Source: JAAYAY01 sp964429355
GTDB taxonomy: Bacteria; Planctomycetota; Planctomycetia; Pirellulales; Thermoguttaceae
Assembly: GCA_964429355.1 (NCBI GenBank)
Contig: CAYSCH010000003.1
Coordinates: 13,635-77,634 of the forward strand
Direction: 5' to 3'
DNA: 64,000 nucleotides
A program made the position numbers and the translations under genes. Of this stretch, positions 17,355 to 24,602 are shown piece after piece (the first letter of the stretch is position 1; every line of letters starts with the position of its first letter). Below the pieces are notes generated by a model. That model had not been told where the DNA came from and did not search any database. It saw nothing but the letters and a program-made list of their open reading frames with translations.

Positions 17355-18623
17355 TCAGAGCGCCGCGCGAAGGGGGCGAATCGAATGACCAGCCGATGCG
17401 CACCCCGCCAACAGCCGCTGCCAGGCCTGGGCGCTTCCCGGCGTCAGATTGCCGAGAACTCGCGGGGTCTCTGCACCGGTCAGGCCGGCAACGTTGGCGG
17501 GTACCTGGTCCAGGTGCAGGAGAGCCAGCATGGCCGCCACGGCAGCCGGCACAACGTCCGACTCCCCGCCAAGTTGTTCTATCCGTTGGACTGAGTACCG
17601 GGAAAGCCGGGCAGTGAGATGCCGCAGAATCAACCCATTTGCCAGTCCACCGCCAGAGAGAATCACCTCCGTGGGCTCGGCATCTCGAACGAGGCATTCG
17701 AGGCCTTGTGCGGCGGATTCTGCGACGAAATGGCTGGCACTGCAGAGCATGTCGTAGACGCTCCACCCGTTTTCGACGGCCAAGGCCACAGCCGACCGAA
17801 GCATCCCGGGTGAGTCGTCCTCCGAGGGATATTCGAACCTTTCGCTCATGTCGAGCCAGTGGCGAACCAATTCGTTCACCCGCCGCCCCTGTACGGCCAA
17901 TCGTCCTCCCAGATCGAACTGGCGTCGGCCGCTTGTCAGCTCCCGAACCAGCAGATCCACGAGGGACATCCCGTGCGAGAGCCGGTACCCAAGGCCGGAA
18001 ACGCTCGACAGAGACCCGGTCAGACGCGGCAGACGTACCAACCGGACAACCCGTCCCAAATGCAGGAAGATTCGCTCCCGATGGGCGGATCGGAACAGGA
18101 TCCAGAGCGGCAAGGGGGACAAGGGCGTCCCTCTTCCCCCCGAAGCCAGATCCCTCGCCGGGAATCCAGACACTACGTTGAGACCCGAGAGATCTGCCAG
18201 CCGTGCTGGATCGATCAAGTCCAGGTGGCCTCGCAGTCCGTCGTCGATCGCGGCCGACTTGCCCGGCTCGTTCACTCCAATCGCCAGTATCTCGCTGAGT
18301 GCGCCGGCATTCCTCGCAGCCGATTCCTGGGCGGCAATGGCCACATGCTCCGTGAGAATCGTCCGCAATTCCATGAGAGTCTTCAGCGGATCTGGGCCGT
18401 TTCCACCGTTGCCGCTGTCGAGGAGGGCCTTCAGTTCGGTAACCCGTTCGGGAAGAGCGAGCGAAACGGGCCGCCCGACGCGCACAGAAATATGGAGCCC
18501 GTTGCCATACGCCGACAAGGGCGCAGCACGTACCTGGCGGCAGTTCGCGGATACGTCGATACCAAGAATATGCCGGGCGTCGCGAGAAGATTCACACGGA
18601 TCGATGCGTAATCGGGTTGACAT
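17355..18623 (-). CDS. Divergent AnmK-like (anhydro-N-acetylmuramic acid kinase family) protein
   Basis: About 422 aa from the ATG at 18623. Family AnmK phosphorylates anhydroMurNAc in cell-wall recycling. Recognisable blocks are SGFPARDLASGGRGTPLSP (family D-F-R-x-x-D-x-x-G-G-x-G-A-P), GLGYRLSHGMSLVDLLVREL (family A-F-D-T-G-P-G-N-x-L-I-D) and EVILSGGGLANGLILRHL (C-terminal G-G-G-x-x-N). The N-terminal phosphate-binding G-T-S-x-D-G is replaced by GIDVSANCRQV, and the F-D-T-G-P-G motif is lost. Kinase activity is doubtful. It lies 128 nt after the amidotransferase-like gene on the same strand. Confidence 0.7.
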   Translation of the reverse strand: MSTRLRIDPCESSRDARHILGIDVSANCRQVRAAPLSAYGNGLHISVRVGRPVSLALPERVTELKALLDSGNGGNGPDPLKTLMELRTILTEHVAIAAQESAARNAGALSEILAIGVNEPGKSAAIDDGLRGHLDLIDPARLADLSGLNVVSGFPARDLASGGRGTPLSPLPLWILFRSAHRERIFLHLGRVVRLVRLPRLTGSLSSVSGLGYRLSHGMSLVDLLVRELTSGRRQFDLGGRLAVQGRRVNELVRHWLDMSERFEYPSEDDSPGMLRSAVALAVENGWSVYDMLCSASHFVAESAAQGLECLVRDAEPTEVILSGGGLANGLILRHLTARLSRYSVQRIEQLGGESDVVPAAVAAMLALLHLDQVPANVAGLTGAETPRVLGNLTPGSAQAWQRLLAGCASAGHSIRPLRAAL

Positions 18624-18661
18624 TCGAAGAGTCTTCAGCTCTCGCGCCGCCCCAAACCACC

Positions 18662-18685
18662 CCACCGGAGGACGTAGGCCGGTGG
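18662..18685 (-). terminator. Hairpin between the amidotransferase-like and AnmK-like genes
   Basis: CCACCGG (18662-18668) and CCGGTGG (18679-18685) form a 7 bp perfect stem with a 10 nt loop, about 70 nt after the amidotransferase stop. No T-run follows, so a terminator role is tentative. Confidence 0.3.
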
Positions 18686-18751
18686 AGTGGGACGGGGACG
18701 ACTGGACTCGAGACGGTTGTTCTTTTCGGCGTGAAATGCGTTGCCAATGGC

Positions 18752-19498
18752 TCAGGCAACCATCCGCATCTCCGAAACCTGGCCGGTAACTCCACTGACA
18801 AACTCCTCGAAGACTCGCATGTCGAGCGCCGAGGCGGAATCGCTTTCCGGATGGAATTGGGTGCCGAAGGCGAACCACTCTTCCATCGTGCTCTCGATGG
18901 CCTCGATCACACCGTCCGGGCAACGGGCGGTAGCGATGAAACCGGGAGCCAGATCGTCGATTGCCATGTGGTGCATGCTGTTGACGCGGATCTCGCCGTC
19001 GCCATAGACCCGTTCCATCAGCGAGCCCGGCGTGACTTCGAGAGCGTGGCGATGAGCCCGATCCATGGGGTCCAGATGAGGCAGCGCCTTCGGCATGTCT
19101 TCCGGCAAATGCAGGAAGAGCGTACCGCCTTGCGACACGTTGAGCAACTGCATTCCGACCCCGATTCCGTAGAAGGGCATCCGACGATCGGCTACCAGCT
19201 CGATCAAGGTGCGGTCGAAGTCTTCTCGCCGTTCCTCCAATGGGCGAACCGAGGCGTGCAGCATGTAGCCGTCGCGGCGGGGATCCAGATCGTATCCACC
19301 GATCATCACCACACCGTCCAAAGCGTCCAGCACCTGATGGATGTCGTCTTCTCCTCGCAGCGGGGGAATCACGATGGGCACAGCACCCATCTGACTCAGC
19401 GCGTCATAGTAGCCCGAACAGAGAAAACTGAATGCGGGCGAATCCCTTCGAGCCGAGCGAAAGTCAGCGTTCAGGCCGATCAACGGTTTCTTGACCAT
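18752..19498 (-). CDS. Class I glutamine amidotransferase-like protein (peptidase C26 family) lacking the catalytic Cys
   Basis: 248 aa from the ATG at 19498. It resembles gamma-glutamyl-GABA hydrolase (PuuD-type). The start MVKKPLIGLNADFRS and GVVMIGGYDLDPRRD match the family. The nucleophile elbow, normally G-I-C-R-G-M-Q, reads GIGVGMQLLNVSQGG, so the Cys is Gly. The His/Glu pair survives in FGTQFHPES, and VNSMHHMAIDDL is also canonical. It is likely a pseudoenzyme. It is the first gene of a minus-strand run with the AnmK-like protein, divergent from the ketoacyl synthase. Confidence 0.8.
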   Translation of the reverse strand: MVKKPLIGLNADFRSARRDSPAFSFLCSGYYDALSQMGAVPIVIPPLRGEDDIHQVLDALDGVVMIGGYDLDPRRDGYMLHASVRPLEERREDFDRTLIELVADRRMPFYGIGVGMQLLNVSQGGTLFLHLPEDMPKALPHLDPMDRAHRHALEVTPGSLMERVYGDGEIRVNSMHHMAIDDLAPGFIATARCPDGVIEAIESTMEEWFAFGTQFHPESDSASALDMRVFEEFVSGVTGQVSEMRMVA

Positions 19499-20152
19499 CG
19501 AGAATTCTCCTTCAGCACGTCCTGTGCCGAACTGGTTGGGAAATGGAATGAGAGAATTGGGGCTTGCCAGCCGTCCAGGCCGGATTTTGCGGGATCTGTT
19601 CCAGCCTTGAGACCCAGCCCGCGTTGGACTGGATTGTGTGGCGGCAGGAGCCCTCACGCCGATAAGAGCGACGACCGACATTCGAAGCAGCAGCACGACC
19701 GCAACGAGAGCTGCGTGCGGTCATGGCATCCTGCCAATACTGCCCTACGAAGGGGGGCGATGACATCCTCTTCATCGAATCTTTCCCCGGTGCCCTGAGT
19801 GCCTCGTGAGAGGCACTTCGCCGATGAACACTCTTTGTTCGGGATCGGCAATTCTTTGTTGAACCCGTTTTTCAGGTCGTCGCGTGAACTTGCTCGTGCA
19901 AGTCGGCTCGCATCTTATGGATACGCTCGATCTCTTGCAAGCAAGCCCCCTTATTTTGTGTCGCGTCAATGCTTGCTTACAACATCCTGTACGGATAGCA
20001 TTGCTAGCACTCTTTCAGGGGGTTCGCTTTCTTGCGGCGGCCCTTTGGTTTACGATCGGCCCCTCTCCCGATATGCTGAAGGATCTGCCAGACAGCCCGA
20101 GCAACTACCAGTCTGGGGACGACTGGCCTCGAAACGCGGAATCGATACCCTC
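19499..20152. other. Long divergent intergenic region upstream of the ketoacyl synthase
   Basis: 654 nt. It contains a candidate plus-strand promoter (listed). The reading frame of the synthase stays open upstream to 19799, but that extension has no KAS similarity, so I treat it as non-coding. Nothing else recognised. Confidence 0.5.
19973..20001 (+). promoter_or_regulatory. Candidate promoter of the ketoacyl synthase III gene
   Basis: TTGCTT (19973-19978), 17 nt spacer, TAGCAT (19996-20001). An inverted repeat AAGCAAGC (19939-19946) / GCTTGCTT (19971-19978) overlaps the -35 box and could be an operator. Both are eye matches only. Confidence 0.35.
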
Positions 20153-21268
20153 ATGCTCTATCAAAACGTTTGTCTCGAAACAATTGCCTGCACGCTTCCC
20201 GAAGAAGTCGTTACCTCCGCGGAGTTGGAGCAGCGACTCGAGCCCCTCTACCGCCGCCTGCGTCTGCCGGAAGGCCGCTTGGAGTTGATGACGGGCATCG
20301 TTGAACGACGGTTCTGGAAGCCCGGTACCACGATCAGCGAGAAGAGTATTGCCTCGGGTGAAAAGGCTATTCGCGCGAGCGGTATCGACCGGCGCGAGAT
20401 TGGCGCCCTCGTCCATGGTTCCGTATGTCGCGATTACCTGGAGCCTGCCACGGCCAGCGGCGTCCATCACGGCCTTCATCTGCCCGCCGAGTGCATGATC
20501 TACGACGTCTCAAACGCCTGCCTGGGCCTCCTCAACGGCGTTGTGCAGGTTGCCAACATGATCGAACTCGGCCAGATCCGTGCCGGCCTGGTCGTCGGCA
20601 CCGAAAGCGGCCGGGCCCTTGTCGAAACGACCATTCAGCGTCTCAACTCCGACACGAGCCTCAGCAGGAAAGATATCAAGCTGGCCGTGGCCTCGCTCAC
20701 CATCGGTTCCGGAAGCGCTGCCATCCTCCTGGCCGACCGCGAACTCAGCCGGTCTGGAAACCGGCTGCTTGGCGGCATGGTGCGTACAGCAACCGATCAC
20801 TGCGAACTCTGCCAGAGCGGCCGCGATGAATCGGGCGGCGACGACATGAAACCCCTCATGTGGACCGATTCGGAGCGTCTCATGCACGAAGGCGTCGCTG
20901 CGGCCAAGGAGGCCTTCAACGATTTTCTCGCCGAACTCAATTGGAGCGCCTCCGCCGTCGATAAGACCTTCTGCCACCAGGTCGGGCGGGCCCACCAGAG
21001 ACTCCTTTTCGAGTCCCTGGGCCTCGATCCGGCGATCGATTACCCTACCATCAGCCGGCTGGGCAATACGGGTTCCGTCGCCCTGCCCACGGCAGCGGCC
21101 ATGGGCATCGAAAACGGCCATCTCCAACGCAATGATCGCCTCGCTATGCTGGGAATCGGCTCCGGGATCAACGTCCTCATGCTTGGCGTCGACTGGCAAA
21201 CCAGCCCTGTCGATCACAAGGTCCCGCATCCCCATTCTCGCTCCCAGGCCACCACGGCGGAACGGTAG
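20153..21268 (+). CDS. 3-oxoacyl-ACP synthase III family protein (FabH/OleA-like)
   Basis: 371 aa from the ATG at 20153. Thiolase-fold condensing enzyme. The catalytic triad is complete: Cys in YDVSNACLGLLNG, His in KTFCHQVGRAHQ and Asn in SRLGNTGSVALPTAA. RLELMTGIVERRFWKPG matches the FabH N-terminal block and LTIGSGSAAILLAD is also conserved. FabH would start fatty acid synthesis; OleA would condense two acyl chains head to head. No oleB, oleC or oleD gene is adjacent, so OleA is not supported by context. It converges on the zinc-ribbon gene. Confidence 0.85.
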   Translation: MLYQNVCLETIACTLPEEVVTSAELEQRLEPLYRRLRLPEGRLELMTGIVERRFWKPGTTISEKSIASGEKAIRASGIDRREIGALVHGSVCRDYLEPATASGVHHGLHLPAECMIYDVSNACLGLLNGVVQVANMIELGQIRAGLVVGTESGRALVETTIQRLNSDTSLSRKDIKLAVASLTIGSGSAAILLADRELSRSGNRLLGGMVRTATDHCELCQSGRDESGGDDMKPLMWTDSERLMHEGVAAAKEAFNDFLAELNWSASAVDKTFCHQVGRAHQRLLFESLGLDPAIDYPTISRLGNTGSVALPTAAAMGIENGHLQRNDRLAMLGIGSGINVLMLGVDWQTSPVDHKVPHPHSRSQATTAER

Positions 21269-21326
21269 CCTGGATTATTCGAGTGGCGCGCTCCGAGCGA
21301 ACGGGCGGGCGTGGTGTTTGCCATGG

Positions 21327-21656
21327 CTACGAAGGGTTCGTTCCCTCGCGCAGCGCGGCGCAGCTCTCCGGCCAGTTCCGGCAGAGCAGATGGCAGACCG
21401 CCAGGAGCCGCGACGCCTCCCTGCTGCCGACAAGCAGCGCGTAGCGACGAGCAGATCGCAGCGCCTGCTCGGGCCGCCCCCGTCGCAATTCATCGAGGCA
21501 CCCGCGGCGCACGGCTTCGCGCGCAACATGCCATTGCCTGAGTATCGACAAATCGCATTTGCATCGCCGGCACTCATCCGCCCATGCCTGCCGAGCCTTG
21601 CAGGTCGGACAGGTCATTTCATTCTCGGTAGTACGTTCCAGCCCCGATTCCCTCAT
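21327..21656 (-). CDS. Small zinc-ribbon protein of the Hsp70 operon
   Basis: 109 aa. The N-terminal part carries two Cys pairs, TCPTCKARQAWADECRRCKC, a zinc-ribbon pattern also seen in DnaJ-associated proteins. The rest is helical and Arg/Leu-rich, resembling a TPR-like fragment (GRPEQALRSARRYALLVG). Its ATG overlaps the dnaK-like stop codon (ATGA), which indicates translational coupling. A start at an internal ATG (21617) is possible. Function unknown; position suggests a helper of the DnaK-like chaperone. Confidence 0.7.
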   Translation of the reverse strand: MRESGLERTTENEMTCPTCKARQAWADECRRCKCDLSILRQWHVAREAVRRGCLDELRRGRPEQALRSARRYALLVGSREASRLLAVCHLLCRNWPESCAALREGTNPS

Positions 21657-23437
21657 ACGGCGTCCTGCATGTAGAAGACCAGCTCGTCCAGATCCGAGCG
21701 GGCATCCTCCATCTCTCCCAGGGCGTGAGTCCTGATCGCATGGCGGAGCCGGTCCATAATCGCCCGCATCTCTCCGGCATCCTGCTCGTTTGCGTCGGCC
21801 AGAAGGCTTTCGGCCTTGGATAGCAGTTCGTTGGCTCTGCCGATGGCCGACACCAATTCTGGCGATAGGGCCTCTTCCTTCCGCGGCTTGGTGCCGGTCG
21901 GGAGCCGCTCGGGGGCAGGTGCCGCCGTCCCTGCAAAAGCTGCGTCCAGCCGGGTCCTGGCGGCCCCATGGTGTTCGCTTCGAAAACGCGACATGGCGTT
22001 CTCAATCGTCAAGCCCTTCTCCAGCCCCGTGAGCTTTTCCGTTGCCGTCACCGTCAGAATCCCGTCCAGATCCAGGTCGAAACGGACCAGAATCTCGTTG
22101 CCTTCCTTGGCGTCGGCCAGCCCCTCCAGCAGGAAGCCGCCGACGGGCTCGTTATGCCTCACGTCGCTGTCCTCGCCCTGAAAAACGTCAATTTGTGCGG
22201 CGTCCTGCCGGTCGTGTGCGGTATAGAAAACCTCCGAGCGAGAGGCAGGAAGGGCCGTATTCCGCTCGATGACGGGAGCGAAACAGCAATCGGATCGGCA
22301 ACCGTGCAGATCGCCAAGGCATTGAACGCCCAGGGTGTGTGGGGTGATGTCGACCAGCACCGGTCCCACGTCCAGCCCGGCAATGAGCCCCCCTTGGATC
22401 GCGGCCCCCATCGACACACACAAGTCGGGATCCACCTCCGCGTGGATCGGCTGGCCCAGCTGCTCCTGGAGCAGTTGATGGACCAGCGGCGTTCGGCTGG
22501 CACCTCCCACCAGGACAACACGGTCGATCTGCCTGGCCGTCAGCTTGGCGTCGGAAAGCGCTTCGTCCACGCACACGAGTGTCTTGTTCAAGAGCGGTTC
22601 GATCAGCGGCTCGTAGTCCAAACGCGAAATCTCCCTGTTCAGGTGCAGCGGCACACCCGCCTTCTCCGCGACGAACTCCAGTTCGATGGACGTGAAGGCA
22701 TCGAAGGAGAGTTGCCTTTTCGCCTCTTCGACCGCCTTCAAGACCCGGGATTTCGTCGTCAGCGTCGTTCGCAGGTCCACGCCGTGTTCCTCCTGGAACC
22801 GGTCGCAAACATGGTCCATCAGCAGCTGGTCGAAATCGTCGCCGCCCAGGTGGGTGTCGCCATGGCTCGAAAGCACCTCCACCACGCCCTGCTCGATCTC
22901 GACGATCGACACATCGAAAGTCCCGCCGCCCAGATCGTAAACCAGCAGTCGTTCGAGCTTGTCAGGATTCGGGTTGTAGGTCAGCGAAGCCGCAGTCGGT
23001 TCGTTGATGATTCGCACCACGTCCAGCCCTGCCAGCTCGCCGGCTTCGCGAGTGGCTTCGCGTTGCTGCTCATTGAAAAACGCCGGGACCGTGATCACCG
23101 CCTTGCGAATCTCCTGGCCGATCTGGCGTGCTGCCCTCTCTTTCAGAGTCCTCAGAATGATGGCCGAGATTTCCTGGGGGGTATAGGTCGGCTCTCCCAG
23201 ACGGACGGTTTCGCCCGACCCCATCTTCCGTTTGATGGACCGGACCGTGCGCTCCGGGGCCAACGTCCACTGGTTCTGGGCCGGGAAACCGACCAGCAGC
23301 TCGCCGTTGGGCCCCAAGCCCACCACCGACGGCAGGATCTTCTGCCCGTCTTCTGCCAGCACCTCTACTTTCCCGTCGCGTAGGATGGAAACAACGCTGT
23401 TGGTCGTACCCAGATCGATGCCAAGAATGATATCCAT
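21653..23437 (-). CDS. DnaK-like Hsp70 chaperone
   Basis: 594 aa, slightly shorter than DnaK (about 640). The ATPase domain has GIDLGTTNSVVSILRDG, RIINEPTAASLTYN, LLVYDLGGGTFDVSIVE and DRVVLVGGASRTPLVHQ. The linker and substrate domain begin DVGPVLVDITPHTLGVQ, where canonical DnaK has D-V-T-P-L-S-L-G. An unusual Cys-rich insert (LHGCRSDCCFAPVIERN) follows. The lid is short and lacks the E-E-V-D/K tail. It is one of five tightly spaced genes (TPR, J-like, GrpE-like, this, Zn-ribbon). This looks like a specialised second Hsp70 rather than the housekeeping DnaK, which I infer from context and divergence. Confidence 0.92.
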   Translation of the reverse strand: MDIILGIDLGTTNSVVSILRDGKVEVLAEDGQKILPSVVGLGPNGELLVGFPAQNQWTLAPERTVRSIKRKMGSGETVRLGEPTYTPQEISAIILRTLKERAARQIGQEIRKAVITVPAFFNEQQREATREAGELAGLDVVRIINEPTAASLTYNPNPDKLERLLVYDLGGGTFDVSIVEIEQGVVEVLSSHGDTHLGGDDFDQLLMDHVCDRFQEEHGVDLRTTLTTKSRVLKAVEEAKRQLSFDAFTSIELEFVAEKAGVPLHLNREISRLDYEPLIEPLLNKTLVCVDEALSDAKLTARQIDRVVLVGGASRTPLVHQLLQEQLGQPIHAEVDPDLCVSMGAAIQGGLIAGLDVGPVLVDITPHTLGVQCLGDLHGCRSDCCFAPVIERNTALPASRSEVFYTAHDRQDAAQIDVFQGEDSDVRHNEPVGGFLLEGLADAKEGNEILVRFDLDLDGILTVTATEKLTGLEKGLTIENAMSRFRSEHHGAARTRLDAAFAGTAAPAPERLPTGTKPRKEEALSPELVSAIGRANELLSKAESLLADANEQDAGEMRAIMDRLRHAIRTHALGEMEDARSDLDELVFYMQDAV

Positions 23438-23502
23438 AAGAAAGCCTCCCGATTCCGGCGCCTTGCCAGGTGAGTTTCTCTTGTAATCCTGCTCTTTTCA
23501 AC

Positions 23503-24291
23503 CTACTGCTCGCTGACCGCTTTGACTTCTGCGAACCGCAACACTCGGCCTTTCCAGCAGTATCCCGGACGAGTCTCTTCGATCACCGTTCCCGGCTGAC
23601 GACTCGGGTCGCTCAGAACCTCGACGACCGTCATCCGTTTCGGATCGGCCTGCTCGCCCAGGCACTTCATCCGGATGATCGATTGCTCGTCCATCAGCCG
23701 GTGCAAACGCTTGTCGACCAGGTCGTAGCCTTCCAGGAGCGAGTCGAAGATCGCTCGGCACGAATCCAGCGCACGTCCCGAGTAGAGCCCCTGGGCCGCT
23801 TCGTGCCACGGACGGCACAACGCCCTCCGCCACCACGGCTGGGTGCGGAACAGGCCGTCCAGTCGCTCCCGCACCTCGCGCAGCTCGGCGTTCAGTTCCT
23901 CCACAATCCGGGATTTCGCCTGGACGATGGCACGACGGCACCGGATCAACGATTCGTCCAGATCCACCACCGCCTCGACCAGGGGCCGGGCAGCCTTGTC
24001 GGCCGCCTCCCCTTCCTTCGGTTCCACCGAGCGAAATTGCTCGATCGCCGCCTGCAACGACAGCCGTGCCGCTTCTGTCCCCTCGTCCATGCCACGAGCC
24101 GCCTTGGCCAGCAGCTTCACGTCGTGCCGCAACGCGGTCAATTGCTCAACGAGCTGATAAAGCCCCACCGGCTCGCCCAGCGATGGCTCGTCCGCGGAAT
24201 GTTCGTCGAGCGAATCGCACTCAGCCCGTGTCTGGTCGAACCAGTCACGAAAACGAGCGAGAATCGCTTCCTGATCGGGCCACCCGTCCAT
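23503..24291 (-). CDS. GrpE-like nucleotide exchange factor
   Basis: 262 aa, longer than GrpE (about 190). A coiled-coil region (about 45-130) precedes a C-terminal beta domain with VVEVLSDPSRQPGTVIEETR and GYCWKGRVLRFAEVKA, the GrpE C-terminal signature. An insert between them contains RTQPWWRRALCRPW. The start at 24291 lies 1 nt after the J-like stop codon, so the two are almost certainly co-translated. The role would be ADP release from the neighbouring DnaK-like protein. Confidence 0.85.
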   Translation of the reverse strand: MDGWPDQEAILARFRDWFDQTRAECDSLDEHSADEPSLGEPVGLYQLVEQLTALRHDVKLLAKAARGMDEGTEAARLSLQAAIEQFRSVEPKEGEAADKAARPLVEAVVDLDESLIRCRRAIVQAKSRIVEELNAELREVRERLDGLFRTQPWWRRALCRPWHEAAQGLYSGRALDSCRAIFDSLLEGYDLVDKRLHRLMDEQSIIRMKCLGEQADPKRMTVVEVLSDPSRQPGTVIEETRPGYCWKGRVLRFAEVKAVSEQ

Positions 24292-24292
24292 T

Positions 24293-24583
24293 CTACCTCT
24301 CCGCCAGCGACAGCAGGGTTTCGGTCGGAATTCTTACGCTCTGCATTTTCGACCGCAGTTCGGCAAGGATATCGTCGAGCGCGCCACCATCGCTCGCGCG
24401 AAACAGATTCCGCTCCAATCGCTCCGCCGGATCCCGCAACTGCTCGTAAGCCTCACGGATTTTCGCAAATTCTTGCGGGCATTTCTCGGGGGGAAACTGG
24501 CGCACGAGTTCCAGGTAGCGCCGGCGCATGGCGGCATCGTCCATGTCTGTCGAAACGCCAAGGACCTGATAGGGGTCGCTCAT
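24293..24583 (-). CDS. Small J-like protein without the HPD motif
   Basis: 96 aa. The N-terminal 60 residues follow the J-domain pattern: DPYQVLGVSTDMDDAAMRRR (helix I-II), then ELVRQFPPEKCPQEFAKI, then YEQLRDPAERLERNLF. Where J-domains have H-P-D-K this has P-P-E-K, so the Hsp70-stimulating tripeptide is absent. The remaining part is an amphipathic helix. It lies 19 nt after the TPR gene and 1 nt before the GrpE-like gene. Likely a dedicated but altered partner of the DnaK-like protein. Confidence 0.8.
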   Translation of the reverse strand: MSDPYQVLGVSTDMDDAAMRRRYLELVRQFPPEKCPQEFAKIREAYEQLRDPAERLERNLFRASDGGALDDILAELRSKMQSVRIPTETLLSLAER

Positions 24584-24602
24584 AACAAATCCCTTGTCTT
24601 CG

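Noticed and set aside
19799..20152. 118-codon N-terminal extension of the ketoacyl synthase
   Set aside because: The extension has no family similarity or coding character, and the ATG at 20153 gives the expected N-terminus.
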